Assembly: GCA_017590115.1 (NCBI GenBank)
Contig: JAGGNK010009114.1
Coordinates: 15,775,433 to 15,839,432 of the forward strand
Source of the DNA: Montifringilla adamsi
Taxonomy: Eukaryota > Chordata > Aves > Passeriformes > Passeridae
Reading direction: 5' to 3'
Length of the DNA stretch: 64,000 nt
In this document: positions 1 through 9,342 of the stretch, piece by piece
How positions within the stretch are numbered: the stretch's first letter is position 1
How the letters are laid out: every line of letters begins with the position of its first letter
Position numbers and translations under genes: made by a program
Notes under the pieces: generated by a model
The model's input: only the letters and a program-made list of their open reading frames with translations
What the model was told of the DNA's origin: nothing
Databases searched by the model: none

Positions 1-2383
1 TGAAGTTCTGTGGTCTGTGCTGCAGCCAAGGTCATAAGAAACTTCAGTGGCCTTCCTCTGACCTGGCAGTGCTGGGAATATTTCCACGCATTTCACTGGT
101 CTGGAAAATCACACTGAATTGCTGCTGATGGCTTGGTTTGATCTTCTGACATTTTAGCATTTCATTTCTGGTTCTCAGCATTGGAGAATAAATTATTTTG
201 GGTAATTTCTACATGGAGAATAAGAAGGCAATCTTTTTTAGCTTTTAGTAATTTAACTGCTCTTTCTCCACAAATTAAGTTTACCCCTATATTAGGAAGT
301 AATTTTTAAGCTTTATCTGTTGAGTTGTGCATAAGTTGGCCTGGCTTCTTGTTGGGTCCTGCAGCTGAAGCTGTCTGCAATGTCACAGCTCAGCAAGCTT
401 TATGTTTGTTTTCCATGTATTTACAATGGCTTTCCATGATAATGAGGATTAAGTCTAACATGTGGTTGCATTTTTTAAACTTCACAGGTTGTATCTATAT
501 TATAGGTATCAACATAACTTATGTGCTGATTGATTCCTATTGAGAAAATCAGACATCCTGTTCCCCTGCTGTTTCATTATACACCTCTGCCACATACAAC
601 ACACTTGTTTTAAGATTTTAGATAAAGCATAAGTCTTCATATCTCAGTAATGGGCATTAATTTTCATCATTAATAGAATTCCATGAGAATTCTCTAGGAC
701 CAAGCATCAATCTGCTCAGTAATGAAACAGCAAATTGACATAGTAAATGATAACAAGTAGGATAGGTAATTGGAATCAAACACAAATCAAAAGTGTTATT
801 TTTGTGCAGGGAGAGTGGGTAAAATACCCCTTTTCTAAAGGTATCAATGTGTACATTAACATAACATAAACATTTTTCAGCATTTTTTATTTCCTTATAA
901 ACATTATTTTCATGTCACTCAGAAACTTAAAACTCATTTTGCCAAGGTGTGAACAGGACTGGCAAGATTACTTCTTGGACATTGTTACCAGATTTGAAGC
1001 CACGACCTTGAGGTAAAAGACACTTGTAGTGTCCACACACTGCACCTGCCTCAGAAGAGCTGACTACAATGCACTGTGCAGGTACCTTGAAAAATGTGCT
1101 GCTGTGCCCATCAACAACCTCAGTAAACATTGCTGACATTAATTATCCAGTTAGAAAGGGCAGAAAATGTGTCTTGGGTTAGCCTGGAACCCAAAAATAT
1201 AACTTTGGAATAATCTCATTTCCTAGTGTGAGTCTGCCACAAAGACAGTGGAATGAAAACCACAGAAGTTTTTCCTGGTTACAACTGAGGTCAACCACTT
1301 TGACTCTTGCTTAATGAAAGGATGAATTTGAACAGGGGACAGGCTTCAGACATTCAATGCCCCTCCTAAGCACTTCTGAAAAAGCAATGAGCAGCAAGAG
1401 CAAAGTAAAGGCACTTCTTCTCATGAGTCTCCACAGGAATGAACAGAATGCCCAAACTTGCTCAATGAGCCTGGATTTGTTTTGTTGCAATTGAATACTT
1501 TGTGCCGAGTGTAATATTTAGGGATTTTTGTTTCATTAGGCGTTGCAGAGATAATTTAAGGCGTGCATTTATTATGTTTTTTCAAAGACAGCTTATCATT
1601 GAAAATGAGGCACCTGGAGTTGCAATGTGAAATTTGTTAACATGTCATATTTGACATGTGAATCCTAATCTGTCACAACACAACCAGTCCTATGTGATTC
1701 TGCACGGGCTGAAAATCTATAATTTATAATTTATGATCTATAAAAAGAAGAAAATATGCAAGAAGATGGAGAGATGATGTACAAAAGCATATATTGATGT
1801 ACAATATATGCTTGTCCCAGAAGCAGACAGCTAAAATCAACTCAAGTAGCAAGAATTCAGTCTAAAACTAAAATTTCTGGTAGAAGCAGATGACCTTGGA
1901 CTCCTATTTAGGCAGCACTGTCATCAAGAAAACAGGTATTTAAGCATGGTGTTATGATCATAGGGTAAATTATATTGCTGGGGAAAATGTTGGAATAGAT
2001 CTGGTCTCTTTTCGATAGAGACTTGATGGCATTGGCTTAGACCTTGGATTGCTTGGACTGCCTGGGGTAGCCAAAATTTGCTTAATTTAGATGCTTGCCA
2101 TCTTGGTCTTTTATCTTATGTAGTAATTTCCATTTTCCTTAATGCTTTACTATGCTACTAGGAGGAAAACCCACGACTTTTAAAGGCACCCTAAAATTCA
2201 CCTAAGAGATTTTTGTTCACAATATGATCTAAGAAATAGGTATTTAGGGCAAGAAGAGTCTGAAGCAAAGAAATGAGCTTTGCAGTCACCAGAAGAGTCC
2301 AGCCAACATCTCTTGCAGACATTGTTGTCTCGTTTAAACTGTAAATTGTGATCTGGTAAGCTTAAAACCAGGAATGTCTTTCC

Positions 2384-2386
<3 letters not shown>

Positions 2387-2421
<35 letters not shown>

Positions 2422-2438
2422 AAAAAAAAGAGAAAAAA
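2387..2438. repeat. Adenine-rich low-complexity tract
   Basis: Thirty-three consecutive A from 2387 to 2419, then G-interrupted A runs to 2438. It could be the poly(A) remnant of a retrosequence on the plus strand, but nothing recognisable precedes it. The length is likely to be polymorphic and error-prone in assembly. Confidence 0.9.
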
Positions 2439-3260
2439 CGGACTTAAGCATTTTTCATAGAAACTCTCTAAAAGGAGGTACTTATTGAAGGCAACTTTTG
2501 TATTTCAGAGTTAATGGCAATTTACCCCTTGTGATTTAATTATCCCATTATCATCTACCCCTATATAATATTCTTGGATGAACTGTTCTGTGATCTCTTC
2601 AGTGTACAGATTCCATTTTCTCCTCATGAACTTTTAATAAGAAAAGCTATTGTAGAAATCATAAGAATTGTACTGCACCTACATAATGATTTTAATAAAA
2701 TCACTTTCCAGATAAACTTTCTTTTATGTACACTTTATATCAAACCTGAATGGCTCAGTGGAAACTTGAGTGTGTTTTAGCTCAGGCTTTTAGAGATAAA
2801 AAATATCATGTTCCTGTGCTAGAATACACAATCATTTATGCTACCAGTGTGGGAAGGTCTGCTAATTGATCACTTTGAAGACACAAATAAATTAGTTCAA
2901 CACTAATAGGTTCTAAAGAAATACTTGCAACCTTTTTCTTCAAAATCCTCTTGAATCCTTTAAGTGCTACCTTTTTACTCTGCTATTTCTACACAACTAC
3001 AATATTAAATTGCTCAGACACAAATACACAAACAATGAAATTCACTTCTCTGCATCAGAGATCATTTTTCCCAGGGACAATAATGGTGAAAAATTTAGAC
3101 ATGTTGGGGCACTGTAAAAAGTTTTTCAAGGATTTATTAAAGTAAACCCACAAACAAATAAATTATATTTTCCACTGGGGTAGCAGCTTTTTGTAGACAA
3201 CACCTAAACACATGCAAATGTGTCTCTGAGATCAGTGAATTATGAAAGAATTTAATTTCA

Positions 3261-3330
3261 AAGACACCTCTGAAGGTCATGCAGTTCAATCCCTTGTTCA
3301 AAGCAGAGCCAGCCTCACAGTTAGGTCAGA
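3261..3330 (-). repeat. CR1 LINE 3'-end scrap (degraded)
   Basis: The plus strand reads like the reverse complement of a CR1 3' region: ACCTCTGAAGGTCATG, then TTCAATCCCTTGTTCAAAGC and AGAGCCAGCC. Compare the usual avian series: 'dollar-bill' phrase of ACCTC-GGTCAT, CCAACCC, CAAAGCAGGGCCA. It is short and diverged, with no 3' octamer tail. Confidence 0.45.
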
Positions 3331-3447
3331 ATGTTCATGTGGTTAAATACAGCAGTATGATCTCTGCAAGGAGCACTTAAAGTAAATGAACTGGGACTCT
3401 GGTTAAAATTTCACTGAGGCTTTGCCATAAACTGTATGACCCACTTG

Positions 3448-3520
3448 GGGCCTGAATCCGGTGCTCAGTAAAGTCCGTGGAAAAACTCCCATTGATACCG
3501 ATAAGCTTTGGATAGGTCCT
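3448..3520. repeat. Ancient amniote repeat relic (palindromic, possible DNA-transposon MITE)
   Basis: The sequence GGCCTGAATCC, AAAGTCCGTGG, AAAAACTCCCATTGATACCG and AGCTTTGGATAGGTCCT resembles an old, semi-palindromic repeat abundant in turtles and crocodilians, built around 'AAGTCAATGGGA-AAACTCCCATTGACTTC' and bounded by GGCC-GATCC type ends. I recognise the pattern but not a certain family name; hAT-type MITE is my best guess. Confidence 0.5.
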
Positions 3521-3764
3521 TTTGTGTCCTGACTCTATATTTGTGAAGTAAAAATGACAACAGACTACAGGATAATAATATTTTTCAATTGCTGTTGGGT
3601 GCAGTGAGGATGAATTCAACAGACGTCGGCTGGCTACTTGAATGATGCTTCCTTTTACTCCCTTGTCTTCAAAGCCACACTTATATTTAGATTGATCTTT
3701 CCAAGGCAGCTATATGGTCCCATTACTGTGTATCTGAAGAGCTCACAGCCTTTAATGCTTTTAT

Positions 3765-3962
3765 CCTCCCAGCACCCCTCTGATACAGTGCTGTTCTATT
3801 ATCTATGCTTTACTGATAGAGAAGGGAGATAGTAAAGCTCAGACTGGTTCCAGTGGGAATAAAATGCCTGCTTACCTTTATATCTGCACATAAATGGCTT
3901 ACCCAAGGTCATTCAAGTAGTCTGTGGCAGAGTGACTGTCCCTACGTTTTGGATTCCAGGTG
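3765..3962 (-). repeat. MIR-like CORE-SINE relic
   Basis: Read on the plus strand, this follows the reverse complement of a MIR element: ATCCTCCCAGCACCCCTCTG, then ATTATCTATGCTTTACTGAT, a diverged stretch, then CTTACCCAAGGTCATTCAAG and GTCTGTGGCAGAGTGACTG. The blocks correspond to the MIR core (CCCATTTTACAGAT, TTGCCCAAGGTCA, AGTGGCAGAGC). The middle, about 3838-3890, is disrupted. Such elements predate the amniote radiation and are rare in bird genomes. Confidence 0.6.
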
Positions 3963-4859
3963 AGACTCCTCTGCCTAAACAGAGGGTTTTTTTCCCAGAA
4001 TTCACAGCTGGGTATAAGGCAGCCATGGGAAAAAACATAGCCAGTTTAAAAGGAGAAAAAAATACTAGAGTGTAAGTAGCTAAAGAAAGCATAATGGGGC
4101 TGGGGGTGGGGAGGGGTAGAAACAGGGGAAACACTATTATTTAAAAAACTGGTCATTTTATAAAAGTGCACTTTTCAAAAGTTCCAGCTGTGCTGAAATG
4201 GCTATTGTAAGAAAATCTGGGGAGGAAGGAATTTCAAGCTTTCATGATGTCCTGCTGGAACACCTCTTTGAGATTTCCCAGTCAGTGGAAAATTAATGGT
4301 GAAGTCAAAAAACAAGGTGGTATCTTATTAGGCAGCCAGGATCAGGCTTTTAGAGCAGACAAATGAGCACTGGTGTGACAGGAAAGAAGAGAGACAGATT
4401 TTCAGAAGATTATAGTATGGATATGTAGGACATGTAGAACAGAGAGTTTTTTACATGGTTCTCTTTCAGTGGATGCTTAAATTTCCTAATGAATGCCTTT
4501 AGGTGTGTAATCCCAGTGGCATCCAAAATAAACACTACAGTAAGTCTAGGTCTACTCCAAAGCATCACATGCCTCTGAAGTTTATGCTTTGCTGAGGGCA
4601 TGAGCAATGAGAAGGAAAAACTTGGCAGATACTGGTTTAAGTCACCCGTATTCACCTGATGAGCCATCATTAAAAGAAGCTATAGTCAACACTTTATCCA
4701 TACAACAGGATAACGATTTAACATACTTATGTAAGTTCCCCAGTCCCAAATGACAATGTCTAGCTCTCCTCTTTGTACAACAAAGCAATACTCTTAACAT
4801 TGTAGCAGTAGGAATTTCTGGTTTGGTTTTGTTTCTTTCCATCATAGAATAGTGCGCAA

Positions 4860-5250
4860 CCTGAGTAAGTTTGGAGAAGATAAAAAATGGTGCAGAGCAG
4901 TTGGTATACCAGATGGTTGTGTCACCATTCAGAGGGATGTTGACAAGCTGGTGGAATGAGAAAACAAGAACACTGCATTTCAGCAAAGGAAATGTGAAGA
5001 TCTGCACTTGGGTTAGAAAGAACCCCACCCAGCAGCACTGGTTTGGGGCTGAGCAGCTGGTGAGCAGCTTTGCAGAGAAAGACAGCTTCCCAGTGGGAGG
5101 GAAGCATGGACTTACTGGAGTGGGTTCAGTGAAGGGCTGCAAAGATGATTTAGGGACCAGAGCATCTCTCCTGTGAAGAGAGAATTGATAGAGCTGGGAG
5201 TGTTTATCCTGGAGGAAGAGGACTGAGGAAGGTCTGTGATTTTCTGAGGG
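4860..5250 (+). mobile_element. CR1 LINE fragment (reverse-transcriptase 3' coding region)
   Basis: Plus-strand CR1 remnant from the second open reading frame, not reaching the 3' end. Diagnostic phrases in order are GTAAGTTTGGAGAAGAT, GGAGCAGTTG-like (AGAGCAGTTGGTATACCAGA), ACCATTCAGAGGGATGTTGA, GAAGATCTGCACTTGG, GCTTTGCAGAGAAAGACAG, GAGCATCTCTCCTGTG and GAGCTGGGAGTGTTTATCCT. These encode the tail of the reverse transcriptase (F-A-D-D-like segment onward), now broken by many substitutions and small indels. The open frames across it in both directions are by-products of this origin, not genes. Confidence 0.8.
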
Positions 5251-6842
5251 CACAAACACTTACTCAGCATAGCTACAGCTGTGGGATAAAACCTGGAAAA
5301 TTAAATCCTAATATACATATAAAAGAAACAGTTTGCGGAAATTCACTTAACATGTGAAAAAGAAACTGGAATTAGAATTAGGCTGGAATTAAAGCAACTT
5401 ACTGGGATGCATTGTGTCATTCCCAGTATGGCAATAGTACTTCACCACCTGGATGGCCAAGTTTATGGCTTTAGTGTCATTACAGAATATGAACTATTGC
5501 TACACCAAAACAAAACCCTAATAAACTTTGGGGAAAGAGAGAAATAAAGGAAGGATAAAAGTTGATGGTGTTCAGTGGAACTAAATTCCTGACCTTTGGA
5601 GATACACCTGGGCTTTTTGGCTTTGCAACAATTTGCACTTGTTAAGTTAATCATATTTTTGTAACTAAATCTAGTTTCTCTCCATAATGCTGAGCTGCAC
5701 CATGTCAGCTTGCTGGCTACATTTTTGAAGGTCTTTGTGCAGCCTTCCATCTTTCTGGCTAAAAAGTCCTTGCTTTATTGATTTGGTGTCTATAGTTTGA
5801 GTTCTAGGTAGAGGTTCTTTTAGATTTTCAGCACTACAGCTAAACATTGACAAAGTTGGAATTTTAGCTTAGCTCTGAATTGGGCTGAAAACTGTCAGGT
5901 TCCCAAACTTGTCCACAAAGGCTTGGAAGACAGCTGCATTCTGAAAAAAACCAACATTATATATAACTAAGTGGATAATCAGGTCCTGCTCTTAATCTAC
6001 TTAATTAAAGGTGATGCAGAATGCACTATTGTCATTCCACAGAGTTACACTGCACAAGCAGGCACCAGGGGATGTCTGTAGTGCCTGTCTAGCTGTCAGT
6101 CCCACAGGCTCCTGTGCTAATAATGAAACATATAAAATTGCAATGGTGACTCAGATGTCAGGCTTGATATGGAGGTCCAATTTGAACAAAGGATTGAAAT
6201 GTCTGTAAAGAAGGCTGTATTTAGAATCTTACTGGGAAAGAACAAGACTCTTATATAAAAGAATATGACATACTTGACAATAAAAAAGAGCAGTTCCATT
6301 TTCCAAATTTCAGGCAGGGTTTTCCTGGTCTTGTAATGGCTTTGTAGTGTGGAGGAGTAAAGATCAAGAAGGTCCATGTACAGAACATGCAGAATTGTGG
6401 TCTAAGTGTTATATGCAATATTCCTTGCAGAATTCAAATGGAAAAAGACTGGCAGTGCAAAAAGGGGCAGAGAGGATGAAGGCTCCATTGTGCTGTTCTT
6501 ATCATTAGGAAACAGAAATGGCTGGAGACGAGGAAGCTGCAGTCAGCAAAATGGTATCATTAGGCTAAGATGCTGCCCTGTGCAGCCACAGAGGCTGTAT
6601 TAATCACTTCACTGGAGGGAGCAGTTGGAGCACTTAATATTGCTATTGATGCAAACAAGTAAAGCTGCCAAAGTTTTGCATTGATGGGATATATAAATAG
6701 AGTACTGGAATGCTCAGGCCAACTCTTCCAGCAAAAACCATCCAAACAACCCCCCAATTCTATCAAAAACCCAACACACAGCACAGACTAATTCCAGCAC
6801 TGTAACATCTCATGAATCAGGAGTATATTTAGTAGAACCTAC

Positions 6843-6927
6843 CTGTGACCTTGCCCAAGGTGAGTGACTTAATGGCCTTAAAATCAATCTCAGAAAAGTT
6901 GTGTTTGAGTTTGAGAACTTGATCAAC
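6843..6927 (-). CDS. CNTNAP5: CNTNAP5 exon: LamG4, short downstream exon
   Basis: 85 nt, only 28 codons. It reads VDQVLKLKHNFSEIDFKAIK followed by SLTLGKVT, continuing the previous exon in phase 0 (IIQ|VDQ). NFS-x-x-x-F-x-x-I-K/R-SLTLGKV is conserved LamG4 sequence just before the closing cysteine segment. N-F-S is an N-glycosylation sequon. The acceptor AG is at 6929-6928 after GACCTTTTCC; the donor GTAGGT starts at 6842 after ACAG. It ends with one base of a codon (G), expected to be Glu by analogy with mammalian CNTNAP5. The following exon, which should carry the LamG4 closing cysteines, juxtamembrane region and possibly the membrane segment, is not recognisable in 1-6842 and probably lies off the left edge. 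Confidence 0.93.
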
Positions 6928-8187
6928 CTGGAAAAGGTCAATAAAATTACTTCAGTACAACAGCACATGGACACCCCTAGATCTCATTGTACTGCAAACT
7001 TCTGGGAATGTTCTCAGCTGCCAATCTGTTAATTCTGCCCCCAAGTGTGATTCAGTTTCTAAAGATAGCAAAGTGGATGTGCTTTGATTTTAGCATGAGA
7101 AGCTGAAAGGTATACCAGAATAGTCATATAAAGGACTTTGAAGAAACTTCCCCTGCAGAAAAGCTTAAAATGTTTGACCCTGAAATCCCCCTTCCCAAAA
7201 TCCATGTCTAGTCACTTCAAAATCCACTCAAAGGAGGCCACTCTAGAAATGTATTGTGAAGAATTAGTTCTGCACAGAAGAAAACCACAGAGCAGCAGAC
7301 AATAGAAGACTGGAACTTGAGGAAAACCCTGGCTTTTAGCATAACCCTTCTTCTTAGATAATGAGGCCTACCCACTGTAGTTGTGTGATGTGTGATTTTA
7401 CCACCCAGAGATGGAAACTGTAGAGGAAAAAAACATGCAGTGCTGTGTGTTTCTATCTTTTCATTCTATTCCTTAAGATACAACCTCTCTATAGACTCTG
7501 CCACCCTTCCTTGTTAAATGATTTTTGCCCAGATCTAGCCAACCTGTTTTGCAATATGGATGGCAATAATTAGCTATAGAAGAAAAGAAGGAGCAGCATG
7601 ATCGTCCTCTTCTCCCTGCCTTGGAAAAGCAGCTGAGGCAGGGGAAACAGGCAGAGGAGAGGTTTTGCCCCTCTGAGGTTGTCACACTCAGCCTGGCTTG
7701 CTTCTAGTTTCTAGGATGGAGCACTGCCATATACATGGTGACTGCACCCTGCATTCCCTCAGCTTTTCCTTTCCTGTGAGAGGATAAGGCAGCTGGGGTC
7801 ACATTCTCCCTTGGGAAACATACCCTAACCGAAATTAAATTCCTCAGCTTTTTTCTCCCTTTTGCAGCTTTTCCATGATCCATACTGTGTATTTCAATGG
7901 AGACTGCAGATCACACAGACATTCCTAAGCCCCAGAACCACTCCAGTGGTACAGATGAATGTCTGGCCAAAGGTGTTTCCTAATTCACAGTTTGTCAGAA
8001 GCAAGGGAAGATCTTTCAATGTTAAAAAACACTGTTTGGCACTCTTTGAATAGGGTCCAGATGACGCTCTGCTTGAAGCTACAAGGCTGTTCTGCTGCTG
8101 AATCAGTGTGAAACCTTTGTCTCCTGCCAGTGACCAGACATTGAGATCAGGGAGTCTGATTCCCAGAATTCATAAATCATGCAATTT

Positions 8188-8277
8188 AAGGTCCCTTCCA
8201 TCCAAGGGACGGAATCCCTTGGATGGAAGGGACCTTGGGATAGAAGGGACCTTAAAGCTTGGGATGGAAGGGACCTT
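8188..8277. repeat. Perfect 22-bp inverted repeat plus tandem copies of a CR1 tail segment
   Basis: Positions 8188-8209 are the exact reverse complement of 8215-8236, with a five-base loop (CGGAA). The right arm contains GGATGGAAGGGACCTT, repeated in direct orientation at 8238-8253 (one mismatch) and 8262-8277. That word is the standard CR1 3'-end phrase (GGAAGGGACCTTAAAG), so the block is three direct copies and one inverted copy of the CR1 terminus. The usual octamer tail is absent. Confidence 0.95.
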
Positions 8278-8430
8278 AAAGCCCATCTTGTTCCAGCTCT
8301 CTTGCTGTGCACAGGGACACCACCCACTGCTAGAGCAGGATGCTCAGAGCCCCACCCCACCTGGCCTTGAACACGTCCAGAGATGGGAATCCACAACTTC
8401 TCTGGGCAACCTGTGCCAGTGTCTGTGGCC
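8237..8430 (-). mobile_element. CR1 LINE 3' fragment, same orientation as CNTNAP5
   Basis: Reverse complement of a CR1 3' UTR. The plus strand reads GGAAGGGACCTTAAAGCCCA, then AGAGCAGGATGCTCAGAGCC, CCTTGAACACGTCCAGAGAT and TCTCTGGGCAACCTGTGCCA. It is 5'-truncated at about 8430, roughly 40 bp from the exon donor at 8469. Its 3' end runs into the inverted/tandem duplication at 8188-8277. Confidence 0.85.
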
Positions 8431-8469
8431 TGAGGTGTTATTTAACACTCAGCACAAGCCATGGCATAC

Positions 8470-8600
8470 CTGAATGATGAGCTCTCTGCCCTCCCTGTTA
8501 ATCTTCACACGGTGCAGCTCTCGGTTGGCAAAATTTCCAGATGCAATGGTGAAAATGAGGAGCCCATCCTTACTCAGGTTGTATCGGACCTGTAAACTTC
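8470..8600 (-). CDS. CNTNAP5: CNTNAP5 exon: LamG4, middle part
   Basis: 131 nt, too short and lacking an internal Met near its start, so easily missed by ORF scanning. It reads SLQVRYNLSKDGLLIFTIAS, then GNFANRELHRVKINREGREL and IIQ. SLQVRY-L, then NFAN-x-x-H-x-V/L-KINREGREL, is the central LamG4 sequence of CNTNAP5-type proteins. The acceptor AG is at 8602-8601 after CTGGTTTTA; the donor GTATGC starts at 8469 after CAG. It begins in phase 1 (two bases completing Gly) and ends on a codon boundary, so it is not frame-neutral on its own. A CR1 fragment with a perfect hairpin lies about 40-280 bp past the donor inside the intron. Confidence 0.96.
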
Positions 8601-9301
8601 CTTAAAACCAGAGAAAAATTGTACATATAAAACCTATGTCAGCTCAATAACTTTACACAACAAATAACTAATTTTCTTTTTATTACTATGGAGTAAAAAG
8701 GTTAATAAGTCAAGAAGAAGGTCAAAAGAATTCAAGCTGTAATGAAAAGTGTGAAGAAAATAATGCACTGGAGGAGCTTTTCTTCCTACTGGGTTAAGAA
8801 ACTGCTATGGAAACACAACTTAATGAGTAACTAAGTATACCAAAGGTGAGTGTGTCTGTCTGCAGGTCAGGCACTGAGCCCTGCCACAGCTGATCTACAT
8901 CATCCTGTGAGGGATCACTTCCAGCAGAGGGCATGCAGGGCTTGCTCTGCCCTGCTAAACTAATAATGCTGGGTTTTTATAATTTCTTTTCATCCAGATG
9001 TAATAGACAACACGGAAGACACATGACAACTGTAAGAATTATAACTTAATTCCAAACAGTTAGAGGTCTGTACTTACATTATCATATGAAATAAAGAAGT
9101 ACCTTTACTTCTAACATATTTGAAGGAATTCAGACAATCCATATAAAAATGAATGCCAAACATCTCATTCAATCTTGCTATCAAAATAGCATCGTGGCTT
9201 CTGATAAATAACAGTACCATAACAAATCAAAATGCACAAGGAAATGAGGAATTCTGTATGAATTTTAATATTTCAACAAATTACTACAGGGAATGTGTAC
9301 A

Positions 9302-9342
9302 GATGATATAGATAGATATAGATAATGTAGATATATAGACAC
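9302..9342. repeat. GATA-rich imperfect microsatellite
   Basis: GATGATATAGATAGATATAG followed by ATAATGTAGATATATAG: an interrupted ATAG/GATA tract. Simple-sequence repeat with no evident function. Confidence 0.75.

Larger units (their letters stand above)
1..6842 (-). other. CNTNAP5: CNTNAP5 intron, left part (no further exon seen)
   Basis: Intron downstream of the 85-nt exon, running off the left edge. I looked on the minus strand for the LamG4 closing motif (a GF-GC-type block), the transmembrane segment and the cytoplasmic tail and did not find them. It holds a 33-A run near 2.4 kb, a likely CR1 scrap at 3261-3330, two ancient repeat relics between 3.4 and 4.0 kb, and a CR1 fragment at about 4860-5250. 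The rest, including 1-2386 and 5251-6842, shows nothing I can assign. Confidence 0.8.
6928..8469 (-). other. CNTNAP5: CNTNAP5 intron between LamG4 exons (1,542 bp)
   Basis: Begins GTATGC at 8469 and ends with a polypyrimidine-poor CCTTTTCCAG at 6928. It holds a CR1 3' fragment and its rearranged, hairpin-forming tail next to the donor (8188-8430). The rest, 6930-8187, has no feature I recognise. Confidence 0.85.

Noticed and set aside
4642..5259. 205-codon minus-strand open frame and overlapping plus-strand frame
   Set aside because: It lies over a degraded plus-strand CR1 fragment; the long frame is antisense to transposon sequence and has no independent support.
8103..8473. Overlapping open frames of about 100-120 codons with repeated GWKGPW/WDGRDLKA-like peptide
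   Set aside because: The peptide repeat is only translation of the duplicated CR1 tail and CR1 3' UTR.
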